A DNA stretch of 64,000 bases from Pleurotus djamor (GCA_029747585.1 JAPEVF010000230.1:1-64000); one strand, 5' to 3'; counted from the stretch's first letter, positions 50,178 to 62,035 are shown. The notes: a model not told the origin generated them from the sequence alone. Translations and numbers: made by a program.

Positions 50178-52995
50178 TCATTTGTTCAATCTCCACATAC
50201 CGTCTCGCATGGTGACAAGGTCCTCCCTCCTTGCCGCTTCCATGAAGGCTGCAAGTTGGTCGATCGTCCGATCGTAGCCCGGGGCGAACTTGAGCATGTT
50301 CTGGATACGGTCCAAAGGCAAAGTTCCCAAGTTGGTGAGCATGCCTTCGATGAACTAGGTTTGTGAAATTGAGTGTCTGATCATCGACAATGTGGGGGTC
50401 AACAAACCTTCCAGTAGACCCTCATTTGCTCTGCCTGCTGCTGTTGAACCGACACCGCCGGAGGCAGTTCGACCTCAACGGATGCTAAAAACAAGAAATG
50501 ATCAATGTTGTCAATCAAGCAGCGCGCACAACTTCTTACCTGTCGGTTGAGCGTAATTCTGGGCCGCGTTGCTGCCCTCATTGGGTACCTCGAGCAGTCT
50601 ATACGTTCCGGGGCTAACCAACGCTAACACCCCAATACCAATCCAGGTATTGATCGCCCTTAGCACAGCACTACTATCAGGTAGACCAAGTCCGGTAGAT
50701 AGATCTTCGACGGTCCACTCATCTTAGCGTCCGTTTCAATGATCAACAATATCTCGACAGCTTGAAGGAAGAAACAAGGCCGTACCTTTCTGTGAGAAAA
50801 GTTCGATGACGGCAGCTTCCAGTGGCAATACATCAACAGTAAGGTCGCGGTCTTCAAGTTCCAGTGTTATGTTGATGGTGCCTAAGTGACTGAGCCAACG
50901 TAACCTTTTATCAGGTTTGAATTTGTTGAACTCCGCTTCATATTGAGTCTGCAGCCTAGATGCGAGCGCAGGATAAGAGAAACGGGATAAGCGTTATTTT
51001 AGTACGTACTCTTTCAGTTGACCAGGCATCTTGATTTCGCTGGCATCAAGGGCGGGCCAGAAATGTTTGGAAATAATGAGGGGATGTAGAACCGACTACG
51101 GAATGTAAGACAGGTAGGGCAGAAGACATGGAAGGGTACTTACGGATTGTTGAGATTGAATGTGTTGGTCAGTTCGCTTGGAGTCCGTCATATCTTTCAA
51201 CATGACCTCGCAAACTTGTAAAGCTGCCTCTCCGAAGCGAATCTTGAGGATTTCGATGTTTCTTCGCTGAAGGTGAAGAGGTGAGACGAAGGCTTCTGAC
51301 CATCCGAAAGTACTGCTAACCTCTTTCTCGACACGGTCACTCTGATCATCCGTAACATTGAGCAGTCTTTGGGCGAGTAACACTTGCAGCTCCTTGACGA
51401 AAAAGTCCTTGGAGTCGTATATACTGACGAGTGTGCTGATGATATCACTAGGTTTATTGACCCTAAAGTCTAACGTATGTATATGAGTCAAATTTCAAGA
51501 CGCGGATCAACCTTTGGGTGACTTACCTGGCCCAGCATCGACTGGTTCTGGCTCCCAGTTTACGTCGATATACTCATCGGCGTCAGCGAGTTGAAGGGGA
51601 CGAGGTGGTTCGCTTTCATCCACTAGGGAGTCACCACCATCATCGTCGCCAACCAAATTCGCCACAATTGATCGAATGGTGTCGGGACGTTCGCTATGAC
51701 AAGACAGCTTAGCTGAGGAGAGCTGTAAGGGTAAACGGTGATATACCGCAGATAACGACGGATTGGATCGGCAACCTTGAATAGAAGGACGCCAGGGGGG
51801 TCGACCACGCGAAGGCACTTAATAGTCGCGACGTATTGAGAGAGGATAAGCTTTGTATCAGCCCCCGGGTGTAAAAGGCGCTTGCGATGCCTACATGGTT
51901 AGTAAATCGCGATCAGAGACTGCCATAAGTGGACTGAGATACGAAGACTGACGATTGGCGCAGAGACTGGACAAGAGCAGCACGTTGATCTACTCGCTGC
52001 AAACATTCCTATTCGGCTATTAGTATCAGTTGTGCTTAGGCAAAATCCGTAGATATACCTTGAGGTCCTGCAACGCTCCCATAGAATCGGGGAAGTCGAT
52101 GATGATGTCAAATATCTCCTTTGTTCTGGCATAGTGGACATGACAGTTTGAGACCTTCTGCGATGAGGCGTGAATACTACTGACCTCAAATCACAAAGTG
52201 TTTTTGCCATGTGGAAGTCAAAGCGTGGGCCGACCCCGGATAGCATAGCGCGTGCTTCGTCAGCTAGTGAGTGGTACGGGGCATGAGGTCAGTGGCATCA
52301 CATGGGAGACGAGACGCACCGGTGGTGGCACTGCGACCATAAACAACGAGCATCCACGGCACCATCCTGTCTGTCATCCAATCCCTCAGCCCACTCAGCA
52401 TTGGCTCAGCCCATTGACCAGTGCATATTTCGAGAACATGTTGTTCGATGTGCTCGTAGCCAACGCTAGCGATCAACGACTCATACCGGTCCGTCAGGCC
52501 GATATAATCAAACGTTCCCCAGAGATCGTTGACTTGCATCTGAATCTGTGTCTCGTTTACGGGCGCCACGGTGGATACAATTAGTTGCTTGAACGCGCCG
52601 GAAAAGGATGTTGGAAGGATAGAGAAGAGAAAGGTCTGGAAGGCTGAATTATACGCGGAATGAAACGTCGTAGGAAAGCTGTCGGATACGTTAGACGCGC
52701 CAGAAAGAGCTCGAGAAGACGAATTACAGGAGGGAAGGTGACCAAAACGCCATCCATTGCTCGATTCGCTGCACTAAGCGAGCCACGACGGTAGGATCGG
52801 GCGTTTGGGTGTAGTTATCCATGAAGAGTCCGATATCTTCTTCAACGAGATGAAACGACAATTTCACTTGGTCTGAAATCCCATCAGTTCCAAGTCAAGA
52901 GAGATATTTGTGGAGCCTACTAAGAAATGTCTCTAACAATACCGTCAACCTTCTACTCTTGATCACCAAGTCAAGTGCTTCCTTCAGTTGCGCCG
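50178..52995 (-). CDS. APC2: Anaphase-promoting complex subunit 2 (APC2, cullin homologue); 5' end unresolved
   Basis: Cullin-like scaffold of the APC/C ubiquitin ligase. Conserved pieces on the minus strand, in protein order: ALDLVIKSRRLTVLLETFL (exon beginning 52995), DIGLFMDNYTQTPDPTVVAR, NDLWGTFDYIGLTDRYESL (about 52510), FDFHMAKTLCDLR, TKEIFDIIIDFPDSMGALQDLK, RHRKRLLHPGADTKLILSQY, the cullin core DIISTLVSIYDSKDFFVKEL and LAQRLL (about 51400), MLKDMTDSKR, HPLIISKHFWPALD, and a C-terminal winged helix ending MWRLNK at 50178. At least ten short introns interrupt it. Exons 5' of 52995 should exist; the region 53020-53440 has candidate pieces, but an N at 53026 and absence of a clean ATG leave the start open. 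Confidence 0.88.
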
Positions 52996-53506
52996 CTAAG
53001 CAAACGTGAGCAGAAGATGGAGTCANGGGGGAAGGTGTGCTTCGTACTCGGTTCCTTGGAAACATTGGGTTCGACCTTCAAATCCCTAGGACGGATGAAG
53101 TCAGTCATAAGAATCCAAGCCTATTCAAGGCTTCAGTAAACGTTTGACGCAGTATCGAGGTGTTATGCCTGGCTAAATGACATCAAGCCCGATATCCCTG
53201 GAGCACTTTGATTGATCCTTCGAAATGACTCTTGCCACTTGGTGGCCACCTGGTATCGTAGGCCATGCGAAGACATGAGTATCAATGACTGTAGGAAGTC
53301 GGGCTATCGTTGAAATGACGTTCTGCGAAGCCCGAGATGAGATGAAGGGTAAACCGGTAACCAGCGAGTGCTCTGTCGAGGTAATCAAGTAAACGTCAAG
53401 GCCAAGGTTCGATTTGGGGACGGCGCGTCGCACTCATTACACGTGATCGATAAATATTAAGGGGGTAAATTATTACAGGGATATGACCTAGGGGTGTTTA
53501 ACTGCA
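52996..53506. other. Probable APC2 5' exons and intergenic DNA
   Basis: A minus-strand frame at 53173-53433 is open but has no ATG; it could include APC2 leader or exon sequence. I cannot resolve the structure. Confidence 0.35.
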
Positions 53507-55516
53507 TCAAGTCACCCATCTCTCTTCACCCACACTCCAGGAAGCCCGAGGTTTGTAACCGAGAGTGGGATCATCCATTCGAATCTTAACCGAACGATGT
53601 AGATTGGGTCGCTCGTCTAGAATTTGGCGGCCTTTGCCGAAGTTCGACCTTTGACACCAGTTAGAAATGGAACAGATGTGTGGGATAGACTATATGCCTC
53701 ACCTAAATGAGCGAACCCAAGAGCCATCCATTTCTTGCCACGAGTAGTGCAGAGGTATGATTTCTAGGAGCCACCATAGTTTCTGGGCCTTCAGCTGATC
53801 GTGTGTCTGCGTCACTGCATCCTTTTGTTCCATCTCTAAGGCAGGATCGGTGTTAGAGAGGTTCAGTTGGTCAGGGACCAGTTTAAGCTGTCCCTCTCCT
53901 TCATCCGACTTGGCTAGTTTGAGGGTAGTTGAGGGAATGACCGGGAAAGCCAGGGGAATGTTGAGGCGTCCAAGGGCGGCTTGATCGAATTGTACGCCGC
54001 ATTGTGCTGCCATTACCTCTCGAACCATCCATCTTAGTGGTATATGAGAGATAGAATTGGCGACACTGTCTTTGACAGTACCACCACCGACGTCTGACAA
54101 AAATAGTAAGACGAATCGACCTTAATGTGTAGGTTCAAATATTCGACGCACCACTGTGACAACCAGCGAACCATACTTCCAAGACATCAGTATCAACGCC
54201 CGGTACCATCTTCGCATCGCGAGATTGTCGACCACTAGGCTTCGCGGTATGTGGCTTCGTCTTCTTCGGTTGACCAAAGAAGCGACCAAAGAAACCAGAG
54301 CTCGCTTTTCGGCGTGGGCCCTTCCCGCTACTCGATCCTTCTTCGAATTGTGAGCGCGCAAGGTTGGTGAGCGAAGTGGGCGAATGGTTGAGCTCTGAGT
54401 CATCCAGTATGGTAGTTTGTCGCTCCGGTGCGTGTTCATCAGAAACTTCGTCAGGAGTCGGATAGTGATAGACGTTGGGACGAAATTTAGCACGGCGCTG
54501 AATACTCACTAAGGGACATCGTCAAATAGCCGTATTTTGGTGAGTACGAACCTCGTCTAGGGATAGAGCATGTCTAAATGTCTTGATGGCCGAATTGGAA
54601 CTGATGAACGGGAGGGTTTGGCCCCTAAGAACTCCTACGCTCGCGACGGTGTCCCTAGTAGAGTATACAGAAAAACATCAGAGACGAAGCTCCGCGCTGC
54701 CCTCGGAAGAAGCGTACCAGACACCCATGAATTCGATCTTTACATCTTGGCAGTAAGTTTCTTTGAATCCAGCGCTCAGTTCAATTCCAACTGGATCCTC
54801 TCGCACGTATAACTTGTAGGCGAAGGGGATTTGTTGATGATTATCTCTTGGCAAGAGCCCCACCTACATGCGAAGAGTTTGTTTAATTTATATGTCGAAG
54901 ACACGGGGAAAAATCTTAAGCGAACCTTATGGAGCATCCCTCCGAGAGCCCGAGCGGTGTACGCGCCTCGAGAGAAACCTAAACGAGACCATGAGTTTGT
55001 TTTCGCGTACCTCTTGGAACCATCTCACCAAATAGGCATATTCTATCGCCAACTCGGTAGTTTTGCATGAGAAACCTATACCCTTCGATGACATGTTGGT
55101 CCAGATACCTTGCAAGTGGAGCGGTGTGAGCTAGAACGCGGTGAGATGGTCATGGGGCTCACCATGCAATCGCTTGGTCTGCTATTTTTGCTAGCCACTC
55201 GAAGAGTGGAGAAACGATCCCAGGATCGAAGAAAGTACCGATACCCGGCTATGAGAAAATTTAGCATGCACCGTATCTATGAGGGGACTGTTCAACAAAC
55301 AGACCTGGTAGTAGCAAAGCTGTTCGTTAAAATCGTCTTTCTTAAGGATAGCGAAAAATTTCACAACGTTGGTGTTCTACCGCAGATCTCTTGGTTGAGG
55401 GGATTGCAACATAGGTGGATAAGAAAGCATACCATGCGGTCGTATTCGTTGCTCGTGCCATCGAAGCACAACACGAGCGTACGAACGGGTTTCGTTACTT
55501 CGGACAGGGTGGTCAT
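53507..55516 (-). CDS. DUF2235 alpha/beta-hydrolase-like protein (T6SS Tle1-type fold)
   Basis: The start is the ATG at 55514-55516, soon followed by RTLVLCFDGTSNEYD, the first conserved block. Further blocks: NTNVVKFFAILKKDD, YYQPGIGTFFDPG, a nucleophile elbow GFSRGAYTARALGGM (GxSxG serine), EFMGVWDTVASVG, VWFAGCHSDVGGG with Asp and His, IPLRWMVRE, and a C-terminal IRMDDPTLGYKPRASW. The stop is at 53507-53509. Introns of about 45-60 nt separate these blocks; the protein is roughly 500 aa. Family knowledge: bacterial members are phospholipase effectors, while the many basidiomycete copies are uncharacterised. Catalytic Ser-Asp-His residues appear present, so hydrolase activity is likely but unproven. 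A basic low-complexity insert (KGPRRKASSGFFGRFFG) lies in the middle. Confidence 0.88.
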
Positions 55517-56980
55517 CTGCTTAGCGAATGAAGGGAAGGTGACTTTGGCGACCAGATGGACCACGTATGTTATATACGGACTAGAGGCAGTAAAACAGAG
55601 GCATCAGATGTCAGCTCCACTTTGGCCAAGGTCAGAGTATTTGGGGTCGAGCGCTGTTGGTTGAGTTCGATGTGGCGCATTTTGACACCGCTTTATGATC
55701 CAAGAGTGAATGGGCGCAGGGAGTTGAAACCCGTCGAAAATCGTTGTCCTGTATCCACGGAACCGCCAGATGTATCAATATATCAATCGTCAAAGTCCAT
55801 TCTCGATGGAACATTGTTTGAGTTCGACTCCAGGACTTATTTATAGAGTAGGTGCGGCTGGGGTAGAAGCACGTTCGATAGCAGAGCAGCTGAGAACAGA
55901 GTATTATTGTATCCTGATGAGTGCGGTGGCAGTTCAAGGAAGTAGTATTAGGCGCGACTAGGATACATCTAAAGTTGTTGTAGTCACGGTAGTCGTTTGT
56001 CCTGAACTCTCTTTGAAATCGAAGGATAATGTGTCCTGACCGTTTACAATCTCGAGTTTGTTAGGCTCTGGCCGATCGGCTAGCCATATAGTCCTTATTC
56101 GTCGAGGAAAATGTAGGACAACTTGGCGACAAGTACTTGTCGCGACCGAGGGGGGGGGAGCGTTTGACAAGGGCCAAGGCGCCAGAAATTTTAACAATGT
56201 ACCACGTGATGCCGGGGGCGAGTTGTCGGGGACCTCGGCCTCGGATATCAACACAAGTTGCCGCCAGTGCAACTTGTTTGCAACCACTTTCAAACTTCAT
56301 ATGCAGTACCGCGCCAACCGTCGCATTACATAGACCTTCGTGAAAGCACAACAGTAGAATTCGGCCTTATGAAATTACACTCGCCCAAAACCGAAACCTC
56401 GACGCTTTGAACGGGGTAACTCCGAGCTGAGGCACTGATAGGCCTCTAGTTTACCACCACCAAGTACCTCACGAATCAAACACTATCCACAAACGCTACT
56501 CTTCTTTTCGCATGTGAGCATGTACTGTCTTGGTAAGTCTCAACCTTGTCATTTAACAACTCCCGGATACTCAATCCATTGTTCCTCTGTACTTGCCTCA
56601 TCTCGATCGACCAATTCCCTTCATTCATACTCCTTCAGCCGCAATGAATTTTCTGGGCGTTGCGTTCGTGTGCATCCAAGGAAACATGCCCATGGATCTT
56701 TACCTTTACTTTCTGCCCTGCCTGAAGGGGCCACCTGGGCGACTCGACGCTCAATGGGCACGGTCCACTTAAGTATCCGCCAATCTCCTAGGGCACCTGT
56801 TCTAGCGGTCACCGGTCAAAGGTGCTGCTTAGGCCTTTTGATCCTTATTGGGTGAGGACAGGCCGGTCACAAGGATCGCCTCATAACCAATATCCCGCGA
56901 CATATTGCTAGTAACGTCCTCCGCTGGACAATCGCTGGCTCTAAGACGTTGCTTGTTCGATCGGACGAACCCGAGAGGCC
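55517..56980. other. Intergenic 1.5 kb, nothing recognised
   Basis: Short overlapping frames on both strands, no domains. A G-run of nine is at about 56150. Confidence 0.4.
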
Positions 56981-56989
56981 CTATATATT
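56981..56989 (+). promoter_or_regulatory. TATA box CTATATATT
   Basis: About 85 nt before the ATG of the first methyltransferase-like gene; an equivalent TATA precedes its paralogue. Confidence 0.5.
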
Positions 56990-57069
56990 GGGGGTGATCC
57001 AGGGTACCTCTTCTATTCACAACCTCTATTCGCTTCCCAGTGAACGGGAAGAAAATCATTTGATCCCCC

Positions 57070-57845
57070 ATGCTGTCGTCTGCGAGCTTGAAGCTTCTTC
57101 TCTTGCTCGCCAATGCTATCACCGGATTCATTGTCGCCAAAGATCCAGCAAAAATTACTCCCCCTTCTCCAGGTGAACGGCTCAAAGTTTCTGGATGGGA
57201 GCACTGGTTCCCCGTGATTGTAATCGTCCTCCGTGTATGTCTGTCCTCCTTTCACCGGTCTACTTTTTTTGTGACGCCTCTCCCCTCAAGGCTGGAACGG
57301 TTATTTTACCGATCTGTGAAATTGTGACGCTTCTGACACTGTATTACCGTCGTGGTACAATGTATCACAACGTCACTAGCGCGATTCTCTCTTCTGCCAC
57401 GTTGTCGAACGCCAGCAAGTTATCCGTCACTCCGGCGTTTTTGATTTTAAGCGGGGTTTCCCTCCTCGCCGCTCTCTACCGCCGTCACTGCTTCGCCGTC
57501 CTCGGCCGCCACTTCACCTTCGACCTAGCCATACGAAAGAACCATAAACTGATCACGAGTGGCCCTTATTCGATCGTGCGACACCCTTCATACACCTGCG
57601 CATTGGTGAATTGGTTCGCCACTCCAGGATGCCAATTAATTCGTGGCTCGTGGTTAACAGAATGCACGAAAGTGGGAGACACGTTTTGGCGAGTGGGGAT
57701 CGTTGCGACGCTGGCTATCTGTGTCTTTCCTTGGCTCATTGCTAGGATGGAGAAAGAAGATGAGATGCTACGAAATGAATTTGGAAAGGAATGGGAGCTC
57801 TGGAAAGAAGCTGTGCCCTACAAGCTCTTCCCTGGTATATATTGA
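57070..57845 (+). CDS. Isoprenylcysteine carboxyl methyltransferase-like membrane protein, copy 1, 239 aa
   Basis: Exons 57070-57234 and 57291-57845 join in frame. Starts with a hydrophobic segment (MLSSASLKLLLLLANAITGF), then further membrane helices and the ICMT C-terminal signature: HFTFDLAIRKNHKLI, GPYSIVRHPSYT with the conserved RHPxY, and EDEMLRNEFGKEW followed by PYKLFPGIY. Known members methylate the C-terminal prenylcysteine of CaaX proteins in the ER membrane using S-adenosylmethionine; basidiomycetes have extra related copies whose substrates are unknown. It has a tandem paralogue 370 nt downstream with the same single-intron plan. Confidence 0.88.
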
Positions 57846-58130
57846 CCGCAGCGCCGTATGGTCGTTTGAGGTTTGTCGTATAGTCATCTCAAACTTGCCG
57901 CTACCTCTACCGTTCCAGCTCAAGTTGGCGATCATTTCCGAGTGATGAAGACCCCTTCCCCANGATACACTGCTTTAGAACCTAGTCCCCCAAAGGACAT
58001 GAAAATGTCCCGAGATGTTGACAGCAACATTTCTCGGATCCGCTGGATAGTCGCTGGTTCCAACGTCCATGCGGCCTTCCCTGTCCCCTCGGTCAGGCAT
58101 CGGAGCAATCCGAAAGCGCAGGGCGCATGC

Positions 58131-58138
58131 GTATAAAA
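58131..58138 (+). promoter_or_regulatory. TATA box GTATAAAA
   Basis: About 80 nt before the ATG of the second methyltransferase-like gene. Confidence 0.6.
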
Positions 58139-58216
58139 ACGCAAGGCACCTCGCCTCCCACTCCCACAACTTACCTTCGCTTCTCACTGTGACATAAGAG
58201 GATCGATTGATTACCC

Positions 58217-59012
58217 ATGCTGTCACCTGCGAGCTTGAAGCTTGTTTTGCTGCTTGCCAATGCTCTGACCGGGTTCATTGTCGCTAGAGACCCCGCGAAA
58301 CACGCTCCACCTACCCCGGCCGAACGACTTAAGGTGTCTGGGTGGGAGCATTGGTTTCCCATCGTCGTAGTCATCCTCCGTGTAAGTTGAATCCCCCTTG
58401 TTCGGTCCTCTTTGTCTCACAGTTGATCAATTGTCGACGTTCTTCGATTTTCCCAGGTCGGAACAGTTGCATTACCTATCTGTGAAATTCTGACGCTTTT
58501 GACATTGCTTTATGGCCCTGGCACAACGTATCATGATTTTGTGAAGACCGCGGTCCCCTTCGTTGTGCTATCAAACGCATCCAACCTTTGTGTCACCCCA
58601 GCCTTCTTGGCTTTAAGTGGTGTTTCTCTTCTTGCCGCTCTCTACCGTCGACACTGTTTTGTCATCCTTGGTCGACACTTCACATTCGACCTAGCCATCC
58701 GCAAGGACCATAAACTCATTACGACTGGGCCGTACTCAATTGTGCGACACCCTTCGTACGCCTGCACATGGATAAATTGGTTCGCTACACCAGGGTGCCA
58801 ATTGATCCGTGGTTCATGGTTGGTAGAATGTACATCACTNGGGGGGCTCATACTGGCGATTTTCCATCGTTATAGTGCCTGCTATCTGTGTTATCCCTTG
58901 GCTAATCGCTAGAATGGAGAAGGAAGACGAGATGTTGCGAAAAGAGTTTGGAAAGGACTGGGAGATTTGGAAGGAAGCCGTGCCGTATAAAATGTATCCT
59001 GGTATTTATTAA
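58217..59012 (+). CDS. Isoprenylcysteine carboxyl methyltransferase-like protein, copy 2
   Basis: Exon 1 58217-58381 has the same 165-nt length as copy 1; exon 2 starts at about 58457 and ends 59012. It begins MLSPASLKLVLLLANALTGF and keeps FTFDLAIRKDHKLI, GPYSIVRHPSYA, and EDEMLRKEFGKDW with YKMYPGIY at the end. The frame shifts by one base at the N at 58840 within an N plus six G run; removing one base restores the protein, so I treat this as sequence ambiguity and not a true pseudogene. Nucleotide divergence from copy 1 is substantial, so the duplication is not recent. Confidence 0.8.
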
Positions 59013-59419
59013 CGAGAGGCGTCTTCTTAAGCTTACCTCGCGCAATAAATACTGACTCGCCACATCTAAGACTACCACTTGCCAACGCTGTGATGAAGCT
59101 CCCTATTTTCATAACGCCCCTGTCTTCCTTGTCAGCCACCTCATTTCAGACTGGGCTGACGAGCTGGATGTCAGCCTCATGCTCGCATTCCATTATCCGT
59201 AGATATTCCCGTAGTCTTTCCGGCTTCCACGACACTTCCATGACAGGAACTCCGGTACGTACGTGACTCAGAGTCGGTACTTCATCTCTTGCGAGCTCCT
59301 ATAAGCCCCTTTAGTCAGTGTATAAATTGAGGACTACCGAAAGGAAGGGCACTTTCGCCTTCCTATTCCCAACCACCACATTCGAAACCCTTAATCTTGC
59401 GATTCCTCTACCACATATC
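59013..59419. other. Intergenic, with TATA box
   Basis: TATAAATT at 59321-59328 lies about 92-99 nt before the next ATG; nothing else is recognised. Confidence 0.45.
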
Positions 59420-60290
59420 ATGAACTTCACTTCTAAAAGACGTCCTTCTGCTCCCAAGGCGGAAAAGATGCCCCAGGGTGCCCCCATGCAAGTGGCTTGC
59501 TCTTCCTGGGCTTCAGGTTGGTCATGAGTCTTTCCCCTTATTGCGTATTTTGACAGACCTCCTCGCAGTCCCCTCCGAGTTAGAGAGAGCCATGGTCAAG
59601 ATCTTCGGCGACACAATCGTCTCCATGTGGTTCTCGATGATGAGGAAAGAGCGTTGCTGGGTCCCTGAATTTCCTCCTATCGAAGCACCTCCACCGAAAG
59701 CGCCCTCCTTTCGCCAACGAGCCAAGGCTTTCTTCACCAAGCCTAGCCATCTGTCGACTGTTCTCGCGCACGACTCTACCTATTTAGTTCTCGAGGGCAG
59801 CAAGAAAGACAAGACGCCTTCAATCGTCGTTCGTCAGCCCACCGAGCACGGCATATCGGACGAACTCCAATTAGCTTTGGCAGAAATCGAGGGACCTTGG
59901 ACAAATGGCATTCCTTTGCAGAAGAAGATGAAAGTCAAGTACCCTCGAGAAGATTTCGAGCATCTCTTGGTACACAGGCTCAACCCGACGTATGGTTACC
60001 CCGTCCGCACCACCATTGAAGAGACACCGGGACATACCAGTCTGTGGGGGATTCCGAAGGAGGCGCCGAAGGTCGAGGGAGCAAACGGGGAGGTAGTTCA
60101 CCAGGCCTGGCGAAACTTGGTGGACATGGGGATAGTCCACAGGCTTTTGGTGATGCGTGCGATCGAAGCCGAGAAGGAACGGCAAAGGGCTCAGCTGGCT
60201 GAGGCCCAGGAGGCGGAGGCGAAGACTGCGGAGGAGGAAACGGGAACGGACGCCAAGGTGACGAAGAAAGCTCTCCCCGCGGTGGCCTGA
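59420..60290 (+). CDS. Hypothetical protein, 276 aa
   Basis: Exons 59420-59516 and 59557-60290 join in frame across a 40-nt intron (donor GTTGGT, acceptor GACAG). It begins with a basic, Ser/Pro-rich leader (MNFTSKRRPSAPKAEK), then PSELERAMVKIFGD and MRKERCWVPEFPPIEAPPP, a globular middle with LNPTYGYPVRTTIEETPG, and a C-terminal Ala/Glu/Lys-rich coiled coil (about 230-270). No signal peptide or membrane helix stands out. I do not recognise a domain. A TATA box upstream and a long clean frame make the gene credible. Confidence 0.6.
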
Positions 60291-60334
60291 TGATTTGAGT
60301 GGGGCGCGGTCTGGCGAGTAGCGGTAGGTGGCTT

Positions 60335-60358
60335 GGACTCGGACTCGGACTCGGATTT
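60335..60358. repeat. Short tandem repeat of CGGACT
   Basis: About four units of a 6-bp repeat (GGACTC frame) in the region just after the hypothetical gene. Confidence 0.8.
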
Positions 60359-60504
60359 CGTAGATACATCCCGCTTCCCTTCCCAAGTAGTTACTTGTAC
60401 GCTATTCTCAGGTGTCTTTCCTACGTCGTCGGCTTCCACGGTGGCCCCCATGGAGTCGATTGTGCGTAGGTATTTCGCCTGGGAGTAGCCTGCGGTCTGT
60501 ATGT

Positions 60505-60553
60505 ATGTCTTCGATGGTGTCACTTTTCGCGAGAGTGACACCATCGAAGACAT
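60505..60553. repeat. Perfect 20-bp inverted repeat with 9-nt loop
   Basis: Left arm 60505-60524 and right arm 60534-60553 are exact reverse complements around a TTTCGCGAG loop. An outer pair CTGCGGTC (about 60490) and GACCGCAG (60561-60568) also pairs, giving an imperfect cruciform of about 79 bp. Confidence 0.93.
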
Positions 60554-60689
60554 TCATGGGGACCGCAGTAGTAGATAGAAGTAGATAGATCGCGAAGAGT
60601 GGGCGGCTTGGAGGGTGTCATTGATCGCGACGATGGTACTTGACGAGCCTGCTCACTCCCAGCGATTCTCCCATAGTTACCTCCCGCCA

Positions 60690-61100
60690 TGTAACATCCC
60701 ATTTGTAGACGGCTCCGTTTGTGCATTACCGGGAGGGTTACCTGTAGCAGGGTGCCCGGGCCACCCAGCGGTACGCAGACGGCAGTTGTTCCATCAAGCA
60801 TCATGTAATTATGGACAGCTTCCGGTAGTGCGTATCTGTGTATATCTGTCATGTAAGCGGCGTTGCAGACGTGTAGTTGGGAAGGTGTACCCACGAGGTG
60901 CGCCTGGGCCACCCGGCGACTTGTCTACAATGCTTGTCATCGCTGTCGTCCTGTAGGCAACTGTGGTCGAAGACGGCGTAGTTTACCTGTCCTGTAAACG
61001 AATGGTTGTAATTGCGTAGTTGGGACGTTGTATCCAATACGGATGCGCGTGGGCCACCCAGCAACTCAATTACGACGTTCGTCATCATGCCCACCTTGTA
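60690..61100. repeat. Three diverged copies of a ~130-bp unit
   Basis: The phrase GGGCCACCC(A/G)GC recurs near 60758, 60908 and 61050. The last two copies also share GTAGTTGGGA(A/C)G(G/T)TGTA(C/T)CCA upstream and a TTGTCATC/TTCGTCATC downstream. Minus-strand frames through them are open for parts but lack a start or a recognisable domain; they may be remnants of a duplicated gene. Confidence 0.6.
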
Positions 61101-61402
61101 ATCAGTAGGTAGTATGCCCTGTTTCCTTCCGTCGGGGGGAAGGGGCGCGTTCTTGCTGGGACCTATTTAGATCATCCTGTAACGCGGAGCGAGCGGGTAT
61201 GGTTGGCATCAAAATCAGACCAAGATTGAACTTGCGAGCCTGCGACTGTCAGAAGAGACTCGGGGTTCTTGGCTGGAAGTCGGCGCTAAATTGGTCTGAT
61301 CNGGCGGAGGTGTCTACATCCCGTGCTTAGTAGAAACGCGCTTTGTGATCGTCTACAGTCCCGGCCTACAGACTCAACCACCCACCACCACAAGCAAAGG
61401 CG

Positions 61403-62035
61403 ATGTACACGCCATCCCTACCCCGCCTAGTCCTTTTCGTTCTCTTCGTCGCGGGCGGCCTGTTCTGCGCATCAGCTACACCGTTTGGTCCGGGAACAAA
61501 CCAGAACAACCATCGTTCGATTACACGCGCTCGCCAAGGCGTCGCACACTACGCCCGCACACTAGAGACCAGCTCCAACGTGCACCAGACCCGCGAATCA
61601 GAGATCGTCTGGAGCCCGAAGGTGACAAAACCGACTAAAGGCGAGGTAGTCATTGCGGGTCAGTCGTTCGTGGTTGCTTGGGACACGGCGAATGTGCCGG
61701 ATGAGAAGAAGGAGTCTGAGGTTGAGATCTTGCTTGGATACCCCAAAGATGGGGGAGAGCACCTTGATGTTGGTAAGTGTGTGAGGTCTTCGATTTGAAG
61801 AACTATGACTGAGCTTTGAGTAGACCGCCCGTTGGGAAAGGCGCCTATGATGGCAGGGAAGGCAAAAGTAGTTGCACCTGCGAACAAACCGACAGGTGAT
61901 AAGTATTGGGTTGTGGGTTCGTGCAGTCACCGCGTTTCAGGGATGGCGGGAGAGCTGATGTGTTGTTTTCTAGTCCTAGGTGATTCTCAGAACAAATCTC
62001 CGCCATTTACGATCAAGAACAAGCATCGAGGGTGA
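61403..62035 (+). CDS. Small secreted Kre9/KNH-like protein, 174 aa
   Basis: Exons 61403-61772, 61824-61916 and 61974-62035 join in frame. A clear signal peptide (MYTPSLPRLVLFVLFVAGGL, cleavage after about CASA at residue 25) precedes a mature part with a beta-sandwich pattern: PTKGEVVIAGQSFVVAWDT and, at the end, VLGDSQNKSPPFTIKNK, which is the typical beginning and end of the Kre9/KNH-type Ig-like domain of fungal cell-wall proteins. Usual family members carry a Ser/Thr-rich GPI tail; this one ends right after the domain, so it is probably freely secreted. Substrate and role unknown. Confidence 0.8.

Noticed and set aside
53173..53433. Separate minus-strand gene of 86 codons
   Set aside because: Has no ATG; more likely leader or exon material of APC2 or non-coding.
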